Shown here: positions 33,742-42,916 of the stretch, piece by piece
Layout: every line of letters starts with the position of its first letter
How positions within the stretch are numbered: the first letter of the stretch is position 1
Source: CAMEON01 sp963643175
GTDB taxonomy: Bacteria > Bacillota > Clostridia > Oscillospirales > CAG-272
DNA length: 64,000 bases
NCBI GenBank assembly: GCA_963643175.1
Contig: CAVIJF010000001.1
Coordinates: 186,001-250,000 of the forward strand
Direction of reading: 5' to 3'
Notes under the pieces: model-generated
The model's input: the letters and a program-made list of their open reading frames with translations, nothing else
The model's database searches: none
Told to the model about the DNA's origin: nothing
Program-made: the position numbers and the translations under genes

Positions 33742-35877
33742 ATGCATACACCCGATGTCAAACATCTGCCCCTGAAGATTATCCATGACCTGCCGCACCC
33801 GGCAGACATCCTGCCCGAGGACTACCGGAAGCAGGTGGCTGACGTGCTCCGCGACCTGCGCGCACGGGGCTTCGGTGGAGTGGTTACAAATGTCTCCACC
33901 CAGCACAGCTATCTGGAATCCGACCGCGAGTGGGAACTGTTTTCTGTGCTGGGGGACACCTGCACCGCCGAGGGAATGCGGCTGTGGGTATATGACGAGC
34001 GCGGCTATCCCTCCGGCGGCGCGGGCGGCGTTACGCTCCGTGACTACCCGGACGGCGAAGCACAGGGCGTTGTGTGCATCACGGAACGCGTGATGCCCGG
34101 TGAAACCGGCTGTATTCCCCTGCCCCACGGGCACAGGAGCTTCCTGTTTGCCGGTCTGTATGCCTGCGACCCGGGCGGGAACATCCTGCCGGACGCGGAC
34201 GGACGGTATGTGTCGCTCTGCCCGGATTCCTTCCGGGACACGACCGCTGATGTGACCGTACGCAATACCGGTGCATCCCCTGCCCTGCTCTGCGCCTTCG
34301 CCGACAAGCGGCTGTATGAGGGGACACACTGCGTCCACAACGTGGCGGAAGCGCGGCGTTACATTGACGTGACCAATCCGGACGCGGTGCGGGCATTCAT
34401 CGCCAACACCTATGAGCGCTACGCCGCCGCCGTCCCGTCACATATACAAGCGGGCGAAAAGACCCCCGGACAGGTGGAGGCGTTCTTTACGGACGAGCCG
34501 TCCTTCATGGGCTGTTACATCAACGAAGGGCTGACCCCGCCCGTGGCGCATGACCCCTATGACGACAGCATTCCGCTCTACCCCGTCCTCTCGTGGGGAC
34601 GCGATGTCGAAAACCGCTTCGCCTCCCGCTACGGCTATGACCTGCGGCATGAGCTTGCCGCGCTGTTCCTCGGCTCCGGCAGACACGCCGAACAGGTGCG
34701 CTTTGATTTCTGGCGCCTGATGTCCGACCTGTACGAGCAGAGTTTCTTCGCGCAGCTCTCGGACTGGTGTGGTCGGCATCATACGGACTTCTCCGGGCAT
34801 ATCCTGCTGGAAGACAATATCCGCTTCCACACGGTGTTTGAGGGCAACTTCTTCCATCTTCTGCGCCATATGCACACGCCGGGCATTGATATGCTGCAAT
34901 CCCTGCCGCCGGTCGTGCGTCAGTACGCTATCACGCCCAAGCTGGTATCCTCCGTCGCCCACGCCTACCGCCGCCCGCACGTCATGAGCGAGGTGTCGGC
35001 GCACGCGCAGGGCGGCAGGGTGACACATGACCAGATGTACGGTTCGCTCTGCGCACAGTACGCGTTGGGCGTGGACGTTTTCACCTACTACTACGGCACG
35101 AATTTCATGCCGACCGACACCTACGCACGCTACAACAGTGCGTTGGGACGTATTGACGCGGTCATGACAGGAACGCCTGCGCCGGAGGCGTTCCTGTACT
35201 ACCCCATTGAAACCTTCCAGATGCACCACAGACCGTCGGCGGCGCAGTACGGCAGCTACACGCAGAAAGAGTATGCCGCAGAGGCGGCTCTTGGCGCGGT
35301 CATGGACGGTCTGCTGGACAGGCAGTGCGATTTTGACTTTATCGACTACGATGTCCTTGCGGCAAGCGAGGTGCGCGGCGGCGTTCTGACTACACCTGCC
35401 GGAATCTCTGCGCAGGCGCTGATTCTGCCGCCTATGGAGGTTACGCCGGATATGGCGGCGCTGTTCGGACGGCTAGCGGCGGCGGGATTGCGCATTCTGA
35501 CCGTGACGGATCGGGACGGGCTGTTCACGCCCGCACCCGGTGCGCATATCTGCCCGGACACGGCGGCGTTGGCGGATGCGCTGAACACCGACGCGCTGGC
35601 AGTACGGACCGATGCTGCCACCCCCGGCGTGCTGACTCTGACAAGGCACACGGCGGCAGGGCGTGCCGTGCTGGTCTGCAATACCCGCGAGGAGGAGGTC
35701 ACGCTGACGCTTTTACTGGCGGGCTTCCGGGCGCCGGAGGTATACGATCCCATGGCGGACGCGCCCCTGCAGGTCGCTCTGACAGCCGTGGACGGGCGGC
35801 ACATCCTGCGTCTGACCCTGCCCGCCTGCCGGGCTTTCGCCGTGCGGGAAACGGGCGGCAATCCTGCCCTTCAGTAA
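33742..35877 (+). CDS. Putative glycoside hydrolase, GH106-like
   Basis: 711-residue protein without a signal peptide. The N-terminal TIM-barrel-type sequence has WVYDERGYPSGGAGG near 90-104 and FFTDEPS near 248, a context resembling GH106 rhamnosidase-type and related uncharacterised clostridial glycosidases; the Glu in TDEPS and a Glu in MSEVSAHAQ near 415 are plausible active-site residues. A C-terminal part (about 560-700) looks like a GH42-type trimerisation fold and a beta domain. Start ATG 33742 has a perfect AAGGAGGT. Substrate unknown; the assignment to GH106 is tentative. Confidence 0.68.
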   Translation: MHTPDVKHLPLKIIHDLPHPADILPEDYRKQVADVLRDLRARGFGGVVTNVSTQHSYLESDREWELFSVLGDTCTAEGMRLWVYDERGYPSGGAGGVTLRDYPDGEAQGVVCITERVMPGETGCIPLPHGHRSFLFAGLYACDPGGNILPDADGRYVSLCPDSFRDTTADVTVRNTGASPALLCAFADKRLYEGTHCVHNVAEARRYIDVTNPDAVRAFIANTYERYAAAVPSHIQAGEKTPGQVEAFFTDEPSFMGCYINEGLTPPVAHDPYDDSIPLYPVLSWGRDVENRFASRYGYDLRHELAALFLGSGRHAEQVRFDFWRLMSDLYEQSFFAQLSDWCGRHHTDFSGHILLEDNIRFHTVFEGNFFHLLRHMHTPGIDMLQSLPPVVRQYAITPKLVSSVAHAYRRPHVMSEVSAHAQGGRVTHDQMYGSLCAQYALGVDVFTYYYGTNFMPTDTYARYNSALGRIDAVMTGTPAPEAFLYYPIETFQMHHRPSAAQYGSYTQKEYAAEAALGAVMDGLLDRQCDFDFIDYDVLAASEVRGGVLTTPAGISAQALILPPMEVTPDMAALFGRLAAAGLRILTVTDRDGLFTPAPGAHICPDTAALADALNTDALAVRTDAATPGVLTLTRHTAAGRAVLVCNTREEEVTLTLLLAGFRAPEVYDPMADAPLQVALTAVDGRHILRLTLPACRAFAVRETGGNPALQ

Positions 35878-35894
35878 AAACGGCATAAAAAGCT

Positions 35895-35923
35895 CCCGCC
35901 GGGAAAAATCCCGGCGGGTTTTT
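35895..35923. terminator. Bidirectional terminator
   Basis: CCCGCCGGGA and its complement flank an AAAA loop. TTTTTC follows on plus and AGCTTTTTA on minus, so it can serve both the GH106-like operon and the converging ymxH gene. Confidence 0.9.
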
Positions 35924-35963
35924 CGCATCGGCTGACCGGGAACGGCGGCAGCCTGTGAAAGTA

Positions 35964-36263
35964 TCAGCCGTGCCGCTTCCGTGCGGTTTGACAGCAGCCC
36001 GCCAGCACATCGGGCGGCAGACGCACCAGAATGGCGTCCTCCCCGATACATTCAACGCGCTCCCACGGAACGCGCCAGACTGTATGCTTGCCGAACGGCA
36101 GCCACGCCGACAGTCCCGTTTCACAGGGCACGATGAGTGCAGTTACGGAACAGCCGTCGCACCCGCACCGCAGTTCCAGACTTTCCGGCGTGCCGAGGCA
36201 GGTACCGCCGCACAGATTGATGATTTCCATGGAGCACAGCTCGTCACGCGTCATGATCTGCAT
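35964..36263 (-). CDS. YlmC/YmxH family PRC-barrel protein, Cys-rich
   Basis: 99 residues of the YlmC/YmxH family, associated with sporulation in Firmicutes. Family sequence is seen in MEIINLCGGTCLG, the TALIVPCETG strand and the PWERVECIGEDAILV strand. The fold is a PRC barrel. Unusually, it carries ten cysteines, including CGCDGC and a C-terminal CC, which the typical member lacks. The start ATG 36263 follows a perfect GGAGGTGAT. It is the last gene after the Clp ATPase and pseudo-P-type ATPase, 96 nt downstream of the latter. Confidence 0.85.
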   Translation of the reverse strand: MQIMTRDELCSMEIINLCGGTCLGTPESLELRCGCDGCSVTALIVPCETGLSAWLPFGKHTVWRVPWERVECIGEDAILVRLPPDVLAGCCQTARKRHG

Positions 36264-36359
36264 AGGGTATCACCTCCCCTGCCCCAGTATATGCGGGACA
36301 GGAGAACTACTTGCCGGGGGCAAGGAGCGGCATTCCATCGGGCGCCGCGTCCTGCCGAA

Positions 36360-39191
36360 TCAATCCGAGCTGCCCTTGCCGAACAGGCGCACAGACAGAC
36401 GTGCCAGTGCGCGGAATGCAAGAAACAGTCCCCCGCCACAGAGCGGGAAAACCAGACTCCAGTAGGGGCGCAGTCCGGAGCCGAGCGTCACAGCCAGCGC
36501 TCCGACCCACAGGAGCAGGAACGCGAGCAGGAAACAGAAGCCGCTCCGCGTCCGCCGCGTCAGCATCGGATCGGTCAGGTACAGCCCAAGCTGGAGAGTC
36601 AGGAGCGACAGCCCGGCAAAGCCGTCCAATCCGGCGGTTCCGAAGCTGACGGTCAGCAGCATCCCGATTCCCGCTGTTGTCCACAGGCAGGCGACGGCTC
36701 CCCCAGCACCGATGAGATCGGCGGACAGAGTTCGCAGAAGCCGACGCCAATCGGCGGGAACCGCCCGCCGCCGCGCGAGCGAGGGAGTCGTATCGTTGAC
36801 GGACAGGGACAGCAGGGCTACCGTATCCGCAACCAGTCCGGACAGCAGCAGCCACGGCGCCCCCAGCAGTGCGGCGCCCATACAGACGGGAACCGCCAAC
36901 ATCAGCACCCGCAGCAGCTGGGAAATGACAAAGAACCGAACCGCGCCGTTCATGGCGTCCCGGTAGCGTGCCGCCGCTGACAGTGCCTGCCGGACACCCA
37001 GAATACCGCCGCCCTCGCGGCTGACCCGCCTGACCGTCACATCCGAACGGCGGCGGCAGAGATCGGAGGCGCAGGCGGAATCGCGGTTACCGTCGGCGTC
37101 GCAGAAGGCGCCCGGCTCCGGTCCGGCAACGCCTGTTCCGACGGTCTGCACATTCATCGCCGACTGGAACAGCCCCGGGGAGACCGTACAGGCTATGTCT
37201 GCCGCTTCCAGCAGCATTCTGTCCCGTCGCTCTCCTGCCAAAACGCAGAGTTTGCCGCCCTCCGCCCGTCTCGCACGGATATACTCCAGTATGTACGCGG
37301 CACTGCACCCTTCAAAGGCGACCGTGCCACCGCGCCGGTGCGTGATTGCCGGTGTGCGCGGGGCGCCAGCCTTCGGGCGATCGGCGGGGACGGTCACAGT
37401 CAGACCGCACTCGGACAGCACGCGGGTGTTCTCCTCCGTGACATCATGCAGAAACACCGTGACGCGGATACCGTCCGCCTCCAGGGCGCGGATAGTGCCC
37501 TCGGTTTTGCGGCAGGTATGCGGTCCGTAGGCAACCATGCCTTCCAGACACACACCCTCCGCGCAGGACGACAGCAGGAAACAGGTACGCAGTCCCGCCA
37601 GCTTTGCCTGCCGGAACGTGCGGCGCATGGTCTCCCGCTCCTCCTCGGTCATAGGGCGGTTTCCCTCCCCGTCCGGCAGGAGCGTACAGCCGGTAATGTC
37701 CTCAAAGTCGCCATACAGACCAAGGTCGGTCACGGTTCCGTCCTTCCACCGGATACGCACGGAAAGCTGTTCCCCAGCCTCACCGTTCCGGAGAAGTTCC
37801 CCCGCGCCGATGCGCAGCTGTACATCCTCCGGGGACAGCTCCGCCCAACCGACCAGCGCGTCCAGCAGGGACAGGCGCTCGCGCAGCAACTCCTCACCCC
37901 CGGCGGAAACCGGCAGTTTGCCGCCCTCCGTGTCCTGCAGAACCGCCCCGAACAGGTAGGCACAGGCGGCAAATCGCTCTGCCGCCGCATCGGCGCCGGG
38001 GCGGGTGCAGTCGTACCGCCCCGCGCCGATGGTCAGAAATTCCGGGTGTGCCGCCCCGTCGTGCAGTCCGGCAGTACCGACCAGCACCAGCTCGTCCGTC
38101 TCATTCAGAACATCCAGCGTCTGCGTCGCACGGATCTCCGCCGAGCACGCCACATCCCGCTCCGATGCCGCCATACCGCGCAGGGACGCCCCGATAAACG
38201 ACGCTCGAATCAGTATATGCCCGGTCAGGGAGGTCAGGCAGGGCGTCATCGCCGCCAGCACAATATCCAGCAGGTCATAGCGGCTGCCAAGCGTCAGAAT
38301 GCCAATGCCGGTCAGGGGAATAACCAGCACCAGCAGTGCCAGGTTGCACAGGGTCAGCATTCTCTCCGCCCGCCGGAAGGATGCCGGCATTTCGCCGCGC
38401 CGGACTGGCTTTACCCCGCCCGTCAGCGCGCCAAGATGCGTTTGCAGTCCCGTGGCGACCGCCACCGCGCGTGCGCGTCCGCTCTCCACCACGCCGCCCG
38501 CGAACACCATGTTTGCGGGCGAATGGGAATCGCGCCCGGCAGACAGCACGACCGTCTCCGGATCCTTGGTCAGGTGCACCGAGCGCCGCTCGGCGGGGTC
38601 GCCGGAAAGCACCCGCTCTACCACGCAGAAATCCGGGTCGGCGGTAATCAGGCGGGCATCTGCCGGTACGACGTCACCGGGGTACAGCAGAATAATGTCA
38701 CCGCGCACCACGCCGTCTGCGGCAATGCGGCGCACCCGGCGGTTGCGCAGGACGCGGCACAGCGGCGCCTCCGCAGTCCGCATGGCGGCATCAATGCGTT
38801 GCGTGCGGATGTAGCACAGCGTACATACGGTCCCGTAGGCGAGCGTCAGACCGAGACAGGCAAGTCCCATTCCGATCCGCCCGAAGAACAGCGCACTCAG
38901 GCACACCGCCGCAAACAGCCACAGCACCGGCTCCCGGCACAGGCGCCGGATGCACTCGGTCGGGGACAGCGTGTCGGTCCGGAACAGCGGCAGGCGCCGT
39001 GCGGCAGTCAGCGGATTCAGCCGCTTTTCCGCCTCCCGGGGGGACAGTCCCGCGTCCGGGTCGGTTCCCAGATGGCGCAGGAGCACCCCCGGCGGCATGG
39101 CGGCGGGATTGATGCGCCGTCGCGTGCGGCGGCGGGCATCGCCGGCATGACTGCCGGTCGGGGGCGCGTTTTTCTTTTGTTGCGTTGCCAT
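36360..39191 (-). CDS. P-type ATPase homologue lacking catalytic residues (pseudoenzyme)
   Basis: 943-residue membrane protein with the full P2-type layout: cation-ATPase N-terminus (GLSPREAEKRL near 49-58), membrane pair about 86-125, an actuator domain with GDIILLYPGDVVPADARL at about 164-181 and FAGGVVESGRA, M3-M4 with PCLT at 317-320, large cytosolic domain, and C-terminal membrane block including VADTVALLSLS. Catalysis is lost: the DKTGT phosphorylation site reads VGTAGLHDG (Gly372 replaces Asp), the actuator TGE reads SGD (196-198), DPPR reads GPHT, and the hinge GDGxNDxxxL reads AGERRDRMLL (651-660). The reading frame is intact over 2.8 kb. It begins 9 nt after the Clp gene. Likely a signalling or scaffold membrane protein, not a pump; function unknown. 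Confidence 0.85.
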   Translation of the reverse strand: MATQQKKNAPPTGSHAGDARRRTRRRINPAAMPPGVLLRHLGTDPDAGLSPREAEKRLNPLTAARRLPLFRTDTLSPTECIRRLCREPVLWLFAAVCLSALFFGRIGMGLACLGLTLAYGTVCTLCYIRTQRIDAAMRTAEAPLCRVLRNRRVRRIAADGVVRGDIILLYPGDVVPADARLITADPDFCVVERVLSGDPAERRSVHLTKDPETVVLSAGRDSHSPANMVFAGGVVESGRARAVAVATGLQTHLGALTGGVKPVRRGEMPASFRRAERMLTLCNLALLVLVIPLTGIGILTLGSRYDLLDIVLAAMTPCLTSLTGHILIRASFIGASLRGMAASERDVACSAEIRATQTLDVLNETDELVLVGTAGLHDGAAHPEFLTIGAGRYDCTRPGADAAAERFAACAYLFGAVLQDTEGGKLPVSAGGEELLRERLSLLDALVGWAELSPEDVQLRIGAGELLRNGEAGEQLSVRIRWKDGTVTDLGLYGDFEDITGCTLLPDGEGNRPMTEEERETMRRTFRQAKLAGLRTCFLLSSCAEGVCLEGMVAYGPHTCRKTEGTIRALEADGIRVTVFLHDVTEENTRVLSECGLTVTVPADRPKAGAPRTPAITHRRGGTVAFEGCSAAYILEYIRARRAEGGKLCVLAGERRDRMLLEAADIACTVSPGLFQSAMNVQTVGTGVAGPEPGAFCDADGNRDSACASDLCRRRSDVTVRRVSREGGGILGVRQALSAAARYRDAMNGAVRFFVISQLLRVLMLAVPVCMGAALLGAPWLLLSGLVADTVALLSLSVNDTTPSLARRRAVPADWRRLLRTLSADLIGAGGAVACLWTTAGIGMLLTVSFGTAGLDGFAGLSLLTLQLGLYLTDPMLTRRTRSGFCFLLAFLLLWVGALAVTLGSGLRPYWSLVFPLCGGGLFLAFRALARLSVRLFGKGSSD

Positions 39192-39200
39192 AGCAAATCC

Positions 39201-41544
39201 TTACATGGCATCCAATGCCAGCTTGCCGTCACGGACAGACAGGCGAACCTGCGACAGCGTGCGGTTGTAATCGGCAATGACCGCCTCCGCGAGGGGATCC
39301 TCGACGTTGCGCTGAATATAGCGGCGCATATTCCGTGCGCCGTAGCGCTCGGAGAAGGATTCCTCCGCGATGAAGCGCACGACCGGCTCGGTATACGTGA
39401 AGGTCAGCCCCCGCTCCTCCAGCACCGCCCTCAGCTCGTCCAGCATAATCCGGGCAATGGCGGCAAAGTCCTCCCGGCTCAGCGGGCGGAACGTGATAAC
39501 CTCGTCAACCCGGTTTATAAACTCTGGGCGCAGGAAGCCCTGCAATGCCTTCATGGTAGCATCGTCTGCCGCCTGCTCGGAGGCGCCGGAGAAGCCGATC
39601 TGCGCCGTCCGGTGCTCGGAACCGGCATTGGTGGTCATGACAATGATGGTATTTTCAAAGTTGACGGTCTTGCCGTGCGCATCGGTCAGGCGTCCGTCAT
39701 CCAGAATCTGGAGCAGGATATTCAGCACCTCGGGGTGCGCCTTCTCTATCTCGTCAAGCAGCACGACCGAGTAGGGCTTGCGGCGTATCTTCTCGGTCAG
39801 CTGTCCGGCATCGTCATAGCCGACATAGCCGGGGGGCGACCCGATGAGGCGGCTGACCGATTCCTTTTCCATAAATTCCGACATATCCAGCCGGATCAGC
39901 GTTTCCGGGACATGGAACAGGTCGTCCGCCAGACGTTTGACCAACTCGGTCTTGCCGACGCCGGTCGGTCCGGCGAAAATGAAGGACACCGGCTTGTGCT
40001 TGGCGCTGACGCCTGCGCGGTTGCGCTTGACGGCACGCGCCACGGCGGCGACAGCCCGATCCTGCCCGACAATATGCGTTTTCAGCCGCTGTTCCAGCTT
40101 GTCTACCTGCTCAAATTCGCTTTCTGTGATGGAGGACGCCGGAATGCCCGTCCAGATTTCCACAACCTGTGCAAGATCCGCGGCAGTCAGCGTGACCGCT
40201 TCGCAGTCCTTTTCCAGCTCGGACAGCCGCGCGGTCATCTGCAGTTCCTTAGCCTTGATGCCCGCCAACTCCTCGTACTTTTTCTGCTCATCCCGCCCGT
40301 CCGGCGCCTTTTCGGTCACGTTTTCCAGTTCCTCGCGGCGCTCCCGGAGTTTAAGCAGTTTATCCCGGATTTCATAGCTTTCGTTCAGCGGTGCAGAGGA
40401 CAGCGACAGGCTCGCCGCCGCCTCGTCCAGCAGGTCGATTGCCTTGTCCGGCAGGTACCGGTCCGTGATGTAGCGCTCCGACATGGCGGCGGCGCGGCGC
40501 AGTATCTCGTCCGGGATGCGGATGTGGTGGAACGCTTCATAGTAATGCTTGATGCCGCGCAGCATCTCCACGGATTCATCCACCGACGGCTCCTCCACCA
40601 TAACCGGCTGGAACCGCCGCTCTAACGCGGTATCCTTCTCGATGTACTTGCGGTACTCGGTCAGCGTCGTCGCACCGATCAGCTGTACCTCCCCGCGCGA
40701 GAGTGCCGGTTTTAGGATATTGGCGGCGTTGGAGGAGCCTTCCGCCTGCCCGGAGCCGACGATATTGTGAACCTCATCTATGACCAGAATAATGTTGCCT
40801 TCCGCCTTCACCTCGTTCAGAAGCCCCAGAATACGGGTTTCAAACTGTCCGCGGAACTGTGTTCCGGCGACCAGTGCGGTCAGATCGACCAGCCAGACTT
40901 CCTTGCCCCTGAGTTTGTACGGAACCTGACCGGCGGCGATACGGATAGCGAGCGCTTCCGCGATNNNNNNNNNNTGTCTTGCCGACGCCCGGTTCACCGA
41001 TGAGGCAGGGATTGTTCTTCTGCCGCCGGCAGAGTATCTGCGTCACGCGGGCAAGCTCCCGCTCTCTGCCGACGATGCTGTCCAGTTTGCCAGCGCGCGC
41101 CGCGTCGGTCAGGCAGGTGCAGTAGGTCGGGAGAAATCTCAGCTGTTTCTTTTCCCGGCCGTCGGCTTCCCGCTCCTTCCGCGTCCGGCGTCCGCCGACC
41201 TGCTCCCCGGACGGCTGGTCGTCCTGCCGCTTATCGGGAACGGAGGAATCCGTCAGTCCCATATCCTCAAACAGGCGCGGAATATCAATCGCCGGGGCGC
41301 CGCCGTCCTCCAGATCGTCCTGATCGGACGGAACCAGCGAATCCGACACCGAGTCCTCCATGCTTTCCAACTGTTCCGGCGTGATGCCCATCCGCTTGGT
41401 GATGTCACCCAACGCCTGATTGACCGGAAGTCCGGATTCGCGTGCGCACCGGAGGCAAAGCCCCTCGCTGGTACGCTGTCCGTTCTCCAGTTTTGTTATA
41501 AAAACCACAGCCATCCGCTTGTGGCATTTTGAACACATAACCAT
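39201..41544 (-). CDS. ClpE/ClpC-type AAA+ ATPase, interrupted by an assembly gap
   Basis: About 780-residue Hsp100 unfoldase that would feed substrates to ClpP. The N-terminal zinc finger (C4, C7, C30, C33) is ClpE-like, with no Clp-N repeats. AAA-1 begins LDSIVGRERELARV with Walker A GEPGVGKT, which is cut by ten Ns (40965-40974); the sequence resumes as IAEALAIRIAAGQVP. AAA-2 has FAGPTGVGKTELVKRL and LLDEIEKAHPEVLNILLQILDDGRLTD-type motifs. The Ns shift the frame by one, but homology expects just one codon there, so I treat this as a single intact gene. ATG 41544 is chosen for homology to the zinc finger; GTG 41565 is an alternative. Confidence 0.88.
40965..40974. other. Assembly gap (10 N)
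   Basis: Placeholder bases inside the Walker A region of the Clp ATPase. By family comparison the missing sequence is probably a single Ala codon (GVGKT-A-IAE), so the true gap may be 3 nt rather than 10. Confidence 0.95.
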
Positions 41545-41625
41545 ACGTTCCGTTTTTCCTTTCACCCGGAGAGGCTTCTCTCCGGCAGACAGTGTATGCG
41601 GGAATTCCTACAAATACCCGATGAT

Positions 41626-41654
41626 ATATTACCATGTTTTTTGCCGCTTGTCAA
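41626..41654 (-). promoter_or_regulatory. Promoter of the Clp ATPase operon
   Basis: Minus-strand TTGACA (41649-41654) and TAATAT (41626-41631), 17-bp spacer, ATGG before the -10. No CtsR-type direct repeat was seen nearby. Confidence 0.82.
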
Positions 41655-41695
41655 GGGCGGCGGGGTGAATTTTCACGGTAGCAACAGTGACCATG

Positions 41696-41736
41696 CCGCC
41701 ATCCCGGCAGGAAAAGATGTCCTGCCGGGATGGCGG
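41696..41736. repeat. Perfect 17-bp inverted repeat in divergent region
   Basis: CCGCCATCCCGGCAGGA, a 7-nt loop and its exact complement. On the plus strand GGTTTGTTGCTTTG follows, giving terminator-like character although no plus-strand gene precedes it. It separates the two divergent promoters. The rest of the 423-nt region (41545-41967) holds only these promoters and an untranslated leader. Confidence 0.7.
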
Positions 41737-41805
41737 GGTTTGTTGCTTTGTTACGCCGGGACTGCCGCTCTGTGTGTCGTTTCCGTGATTTTTTGGCAGA
41801 ACGTA

Positions 41806-41834
41806 TTGACAGAAGAAACTGTTCATGATATAAT
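41806..41834 (+). promoter_or_regulatory. Consensus promoter for the membrane-protein gene
   Basis: Perfect TTGACA (41806-41811) and TATAAT (41829-41834), 17-bp spacer. The leader to the ATG at 41968 is about 125 nt and GC-rich. Confidence 0.9.
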
Positions 41835-41967
41835 AACTGTGTGTTTTCGTACATAGTAGCCGTGCCGCTGCGATCGCGCAGACCGGCGGCTGGAAGAGTC
41901 GCCTGCAAACAGCAGGCATCCGGATGATATGCCGCGCCTGCGTGATGCGGCTGGGAAAGGAAAACTC

Positions 41968-42810
41968 ATGAGTCAACTTTTGGGATTCGGTATAATCGGA
42001 TTATTGGGAGCATTTCTTCTTGTCCTGCTGATTGCGGCAGTGGCGGGTATCGTTCACGCCATACGTGAATCGGTGCGCCTGCACCGCAAACCGCCGATGC
42101 TGTCGTTTGTCCTGTGGGGCGTGTCGCTGTTTTCGTTCATAGCGTACATTGCCTCGCGTGTCCTGTGGAACGTCCTGAGCATAGACCTTTACATACTTGG
42201 CAGATTCGGGGATTTCTGGCAGAAATTCCTGCTCGGCGCCTTCTTTGTCTGCCTGACGACTGCGACGGGTTTCTATGTCTTTCTCTCCTTCCGCACGCCA
42301 GCCGGAAGGCACGGTCATGACGACAGGGATGATGAGGACGATGAGGATGACGTTCTGGACGAGGAGGATCTGGAGGATCTCCGCCGCCGCGCCGCCATGC
42401 GCGATGCCGAGGCGAAGCACAACAGAATCAGCCAGCTTCTGTCGGTTGCAGTGCCGCTGGTTCTGGATGCCATTCTGATCGGACTGCTTATTGTCACAGG
42501 TGTGATTGTGCAGTATAAGCACAATGTAACGGAACTGCATTCACCGGATGGAAACCGCGTGATTTACGTGGATAACGGCACGCTTACCATGAACGGCTAC
42601 ATTCAGGGCAGCGCACCGTATGTCTTTACGTATGAAAAGGTGAACCCCTTCATGGTTGCCAAACTGGACCGCCCAGCCGGGCAGGACGCTCCCTCTGTGC
42701 TGGACGTCAGCGAGGAGAACCTGATCTGGAAGGAGGACAGACTCCGTATCCTGTACGGAAACACTTGTGTAGACTACTTCTATTACGGGGTCGAGCCGAC
42801 GGAGGAGTAA
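41968..42810 (+). CDS. Membrane protein with acidic cytosolic loop, unknown function
   Basis: 280 residues. Three membrane helices (about 6-30, 45-65 and 82-105) are followed by a strongly acidic stretch (DDRDDEDDEDDVLDEEDLED) near 120-140, a basic helix, a fourth helix (about 165-190) and a C-terminal extracellular-type beta region (about 195-280) with HSPDGNRVIYVDNGTL. No family recognised. The start ATG 41968 has AAAGGAAA; an in-frame ATG at 41929 has no site. It is a single gene with a very strong promoter and a perfect terminator, so it is probably well expressed. Confidence 0.8.
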   Translation: MSQLLGFGIIGLLGAFLLVLLIAAVAGIVHAIRESVRLHRKPPMLSFVLWGVSLFSFIAYIASRVLWNVLSIDLYILGRFGDFWQKFLLGAFFVCLTTATGFYVFLSFRTPAGRHGHDDRDDEDDEDDVLDEEDLEDLRRRAAMRDAEAKHNRISQLLSVAVPLVLDAILIGLLIVTGVIVQYKHNVTELHSPDGNRVIYVDNGTLTMNGYIQGSAPYVFTYEKVNPFMVAKLDRPAGQDAPSVLDVSEENLIWKEDRLRILYGNTCVDYFYYGVEPTEE

Positions 42811-42835
42811 CGCCGGCGGGCGCGACCGGTCAGAT

Positions 42836-42881
42836 AAAAAAGCAGGGATGCAACCTTTGTGGGTTGCATCCCTGCTTTTTT
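42836..42881. terminator. Strong bidirectional terminator
   Basis: AAAAAAGCAGGGATGCAACC, a TTTGTG loop and its exact complement ending in TTTTTT. It serves both the plus membrane-protein gene and the converging EEP-family gene. Confidence 0.95.
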
Positions 42882-42916
42882 CAGCCAATTGGCGGCTGGC
42901 AGCCGGGTTGCCCCAA

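Noticed and set aside
32476..34338. 620-codon minus frame
   Set aside because: Antisense to the metallophosphoesterase and the GH106-like gene.
37338..40625. Long open frame (1095 codons) on the plus strand
   Set aside because: It spans two convincing minus genes (pseudo-P-type ATPase and Clp ATPase) and has no motif. I checked it because it might have challenged the pseudoenzyme call; the minus frame holds all the P-type landmarks.
39201..41544. A true frameshift in the Clp ATPase
   Set aside because: The break coincides exactly with the ten Ns, and the family sequence continues with one missing codon, so the gap is the simpler cause.
41545..41654. CtsR operator upstream of the Clp ATPase
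   Set aside because: No direct GGTCAAA-type repeats were seen near the promoter.
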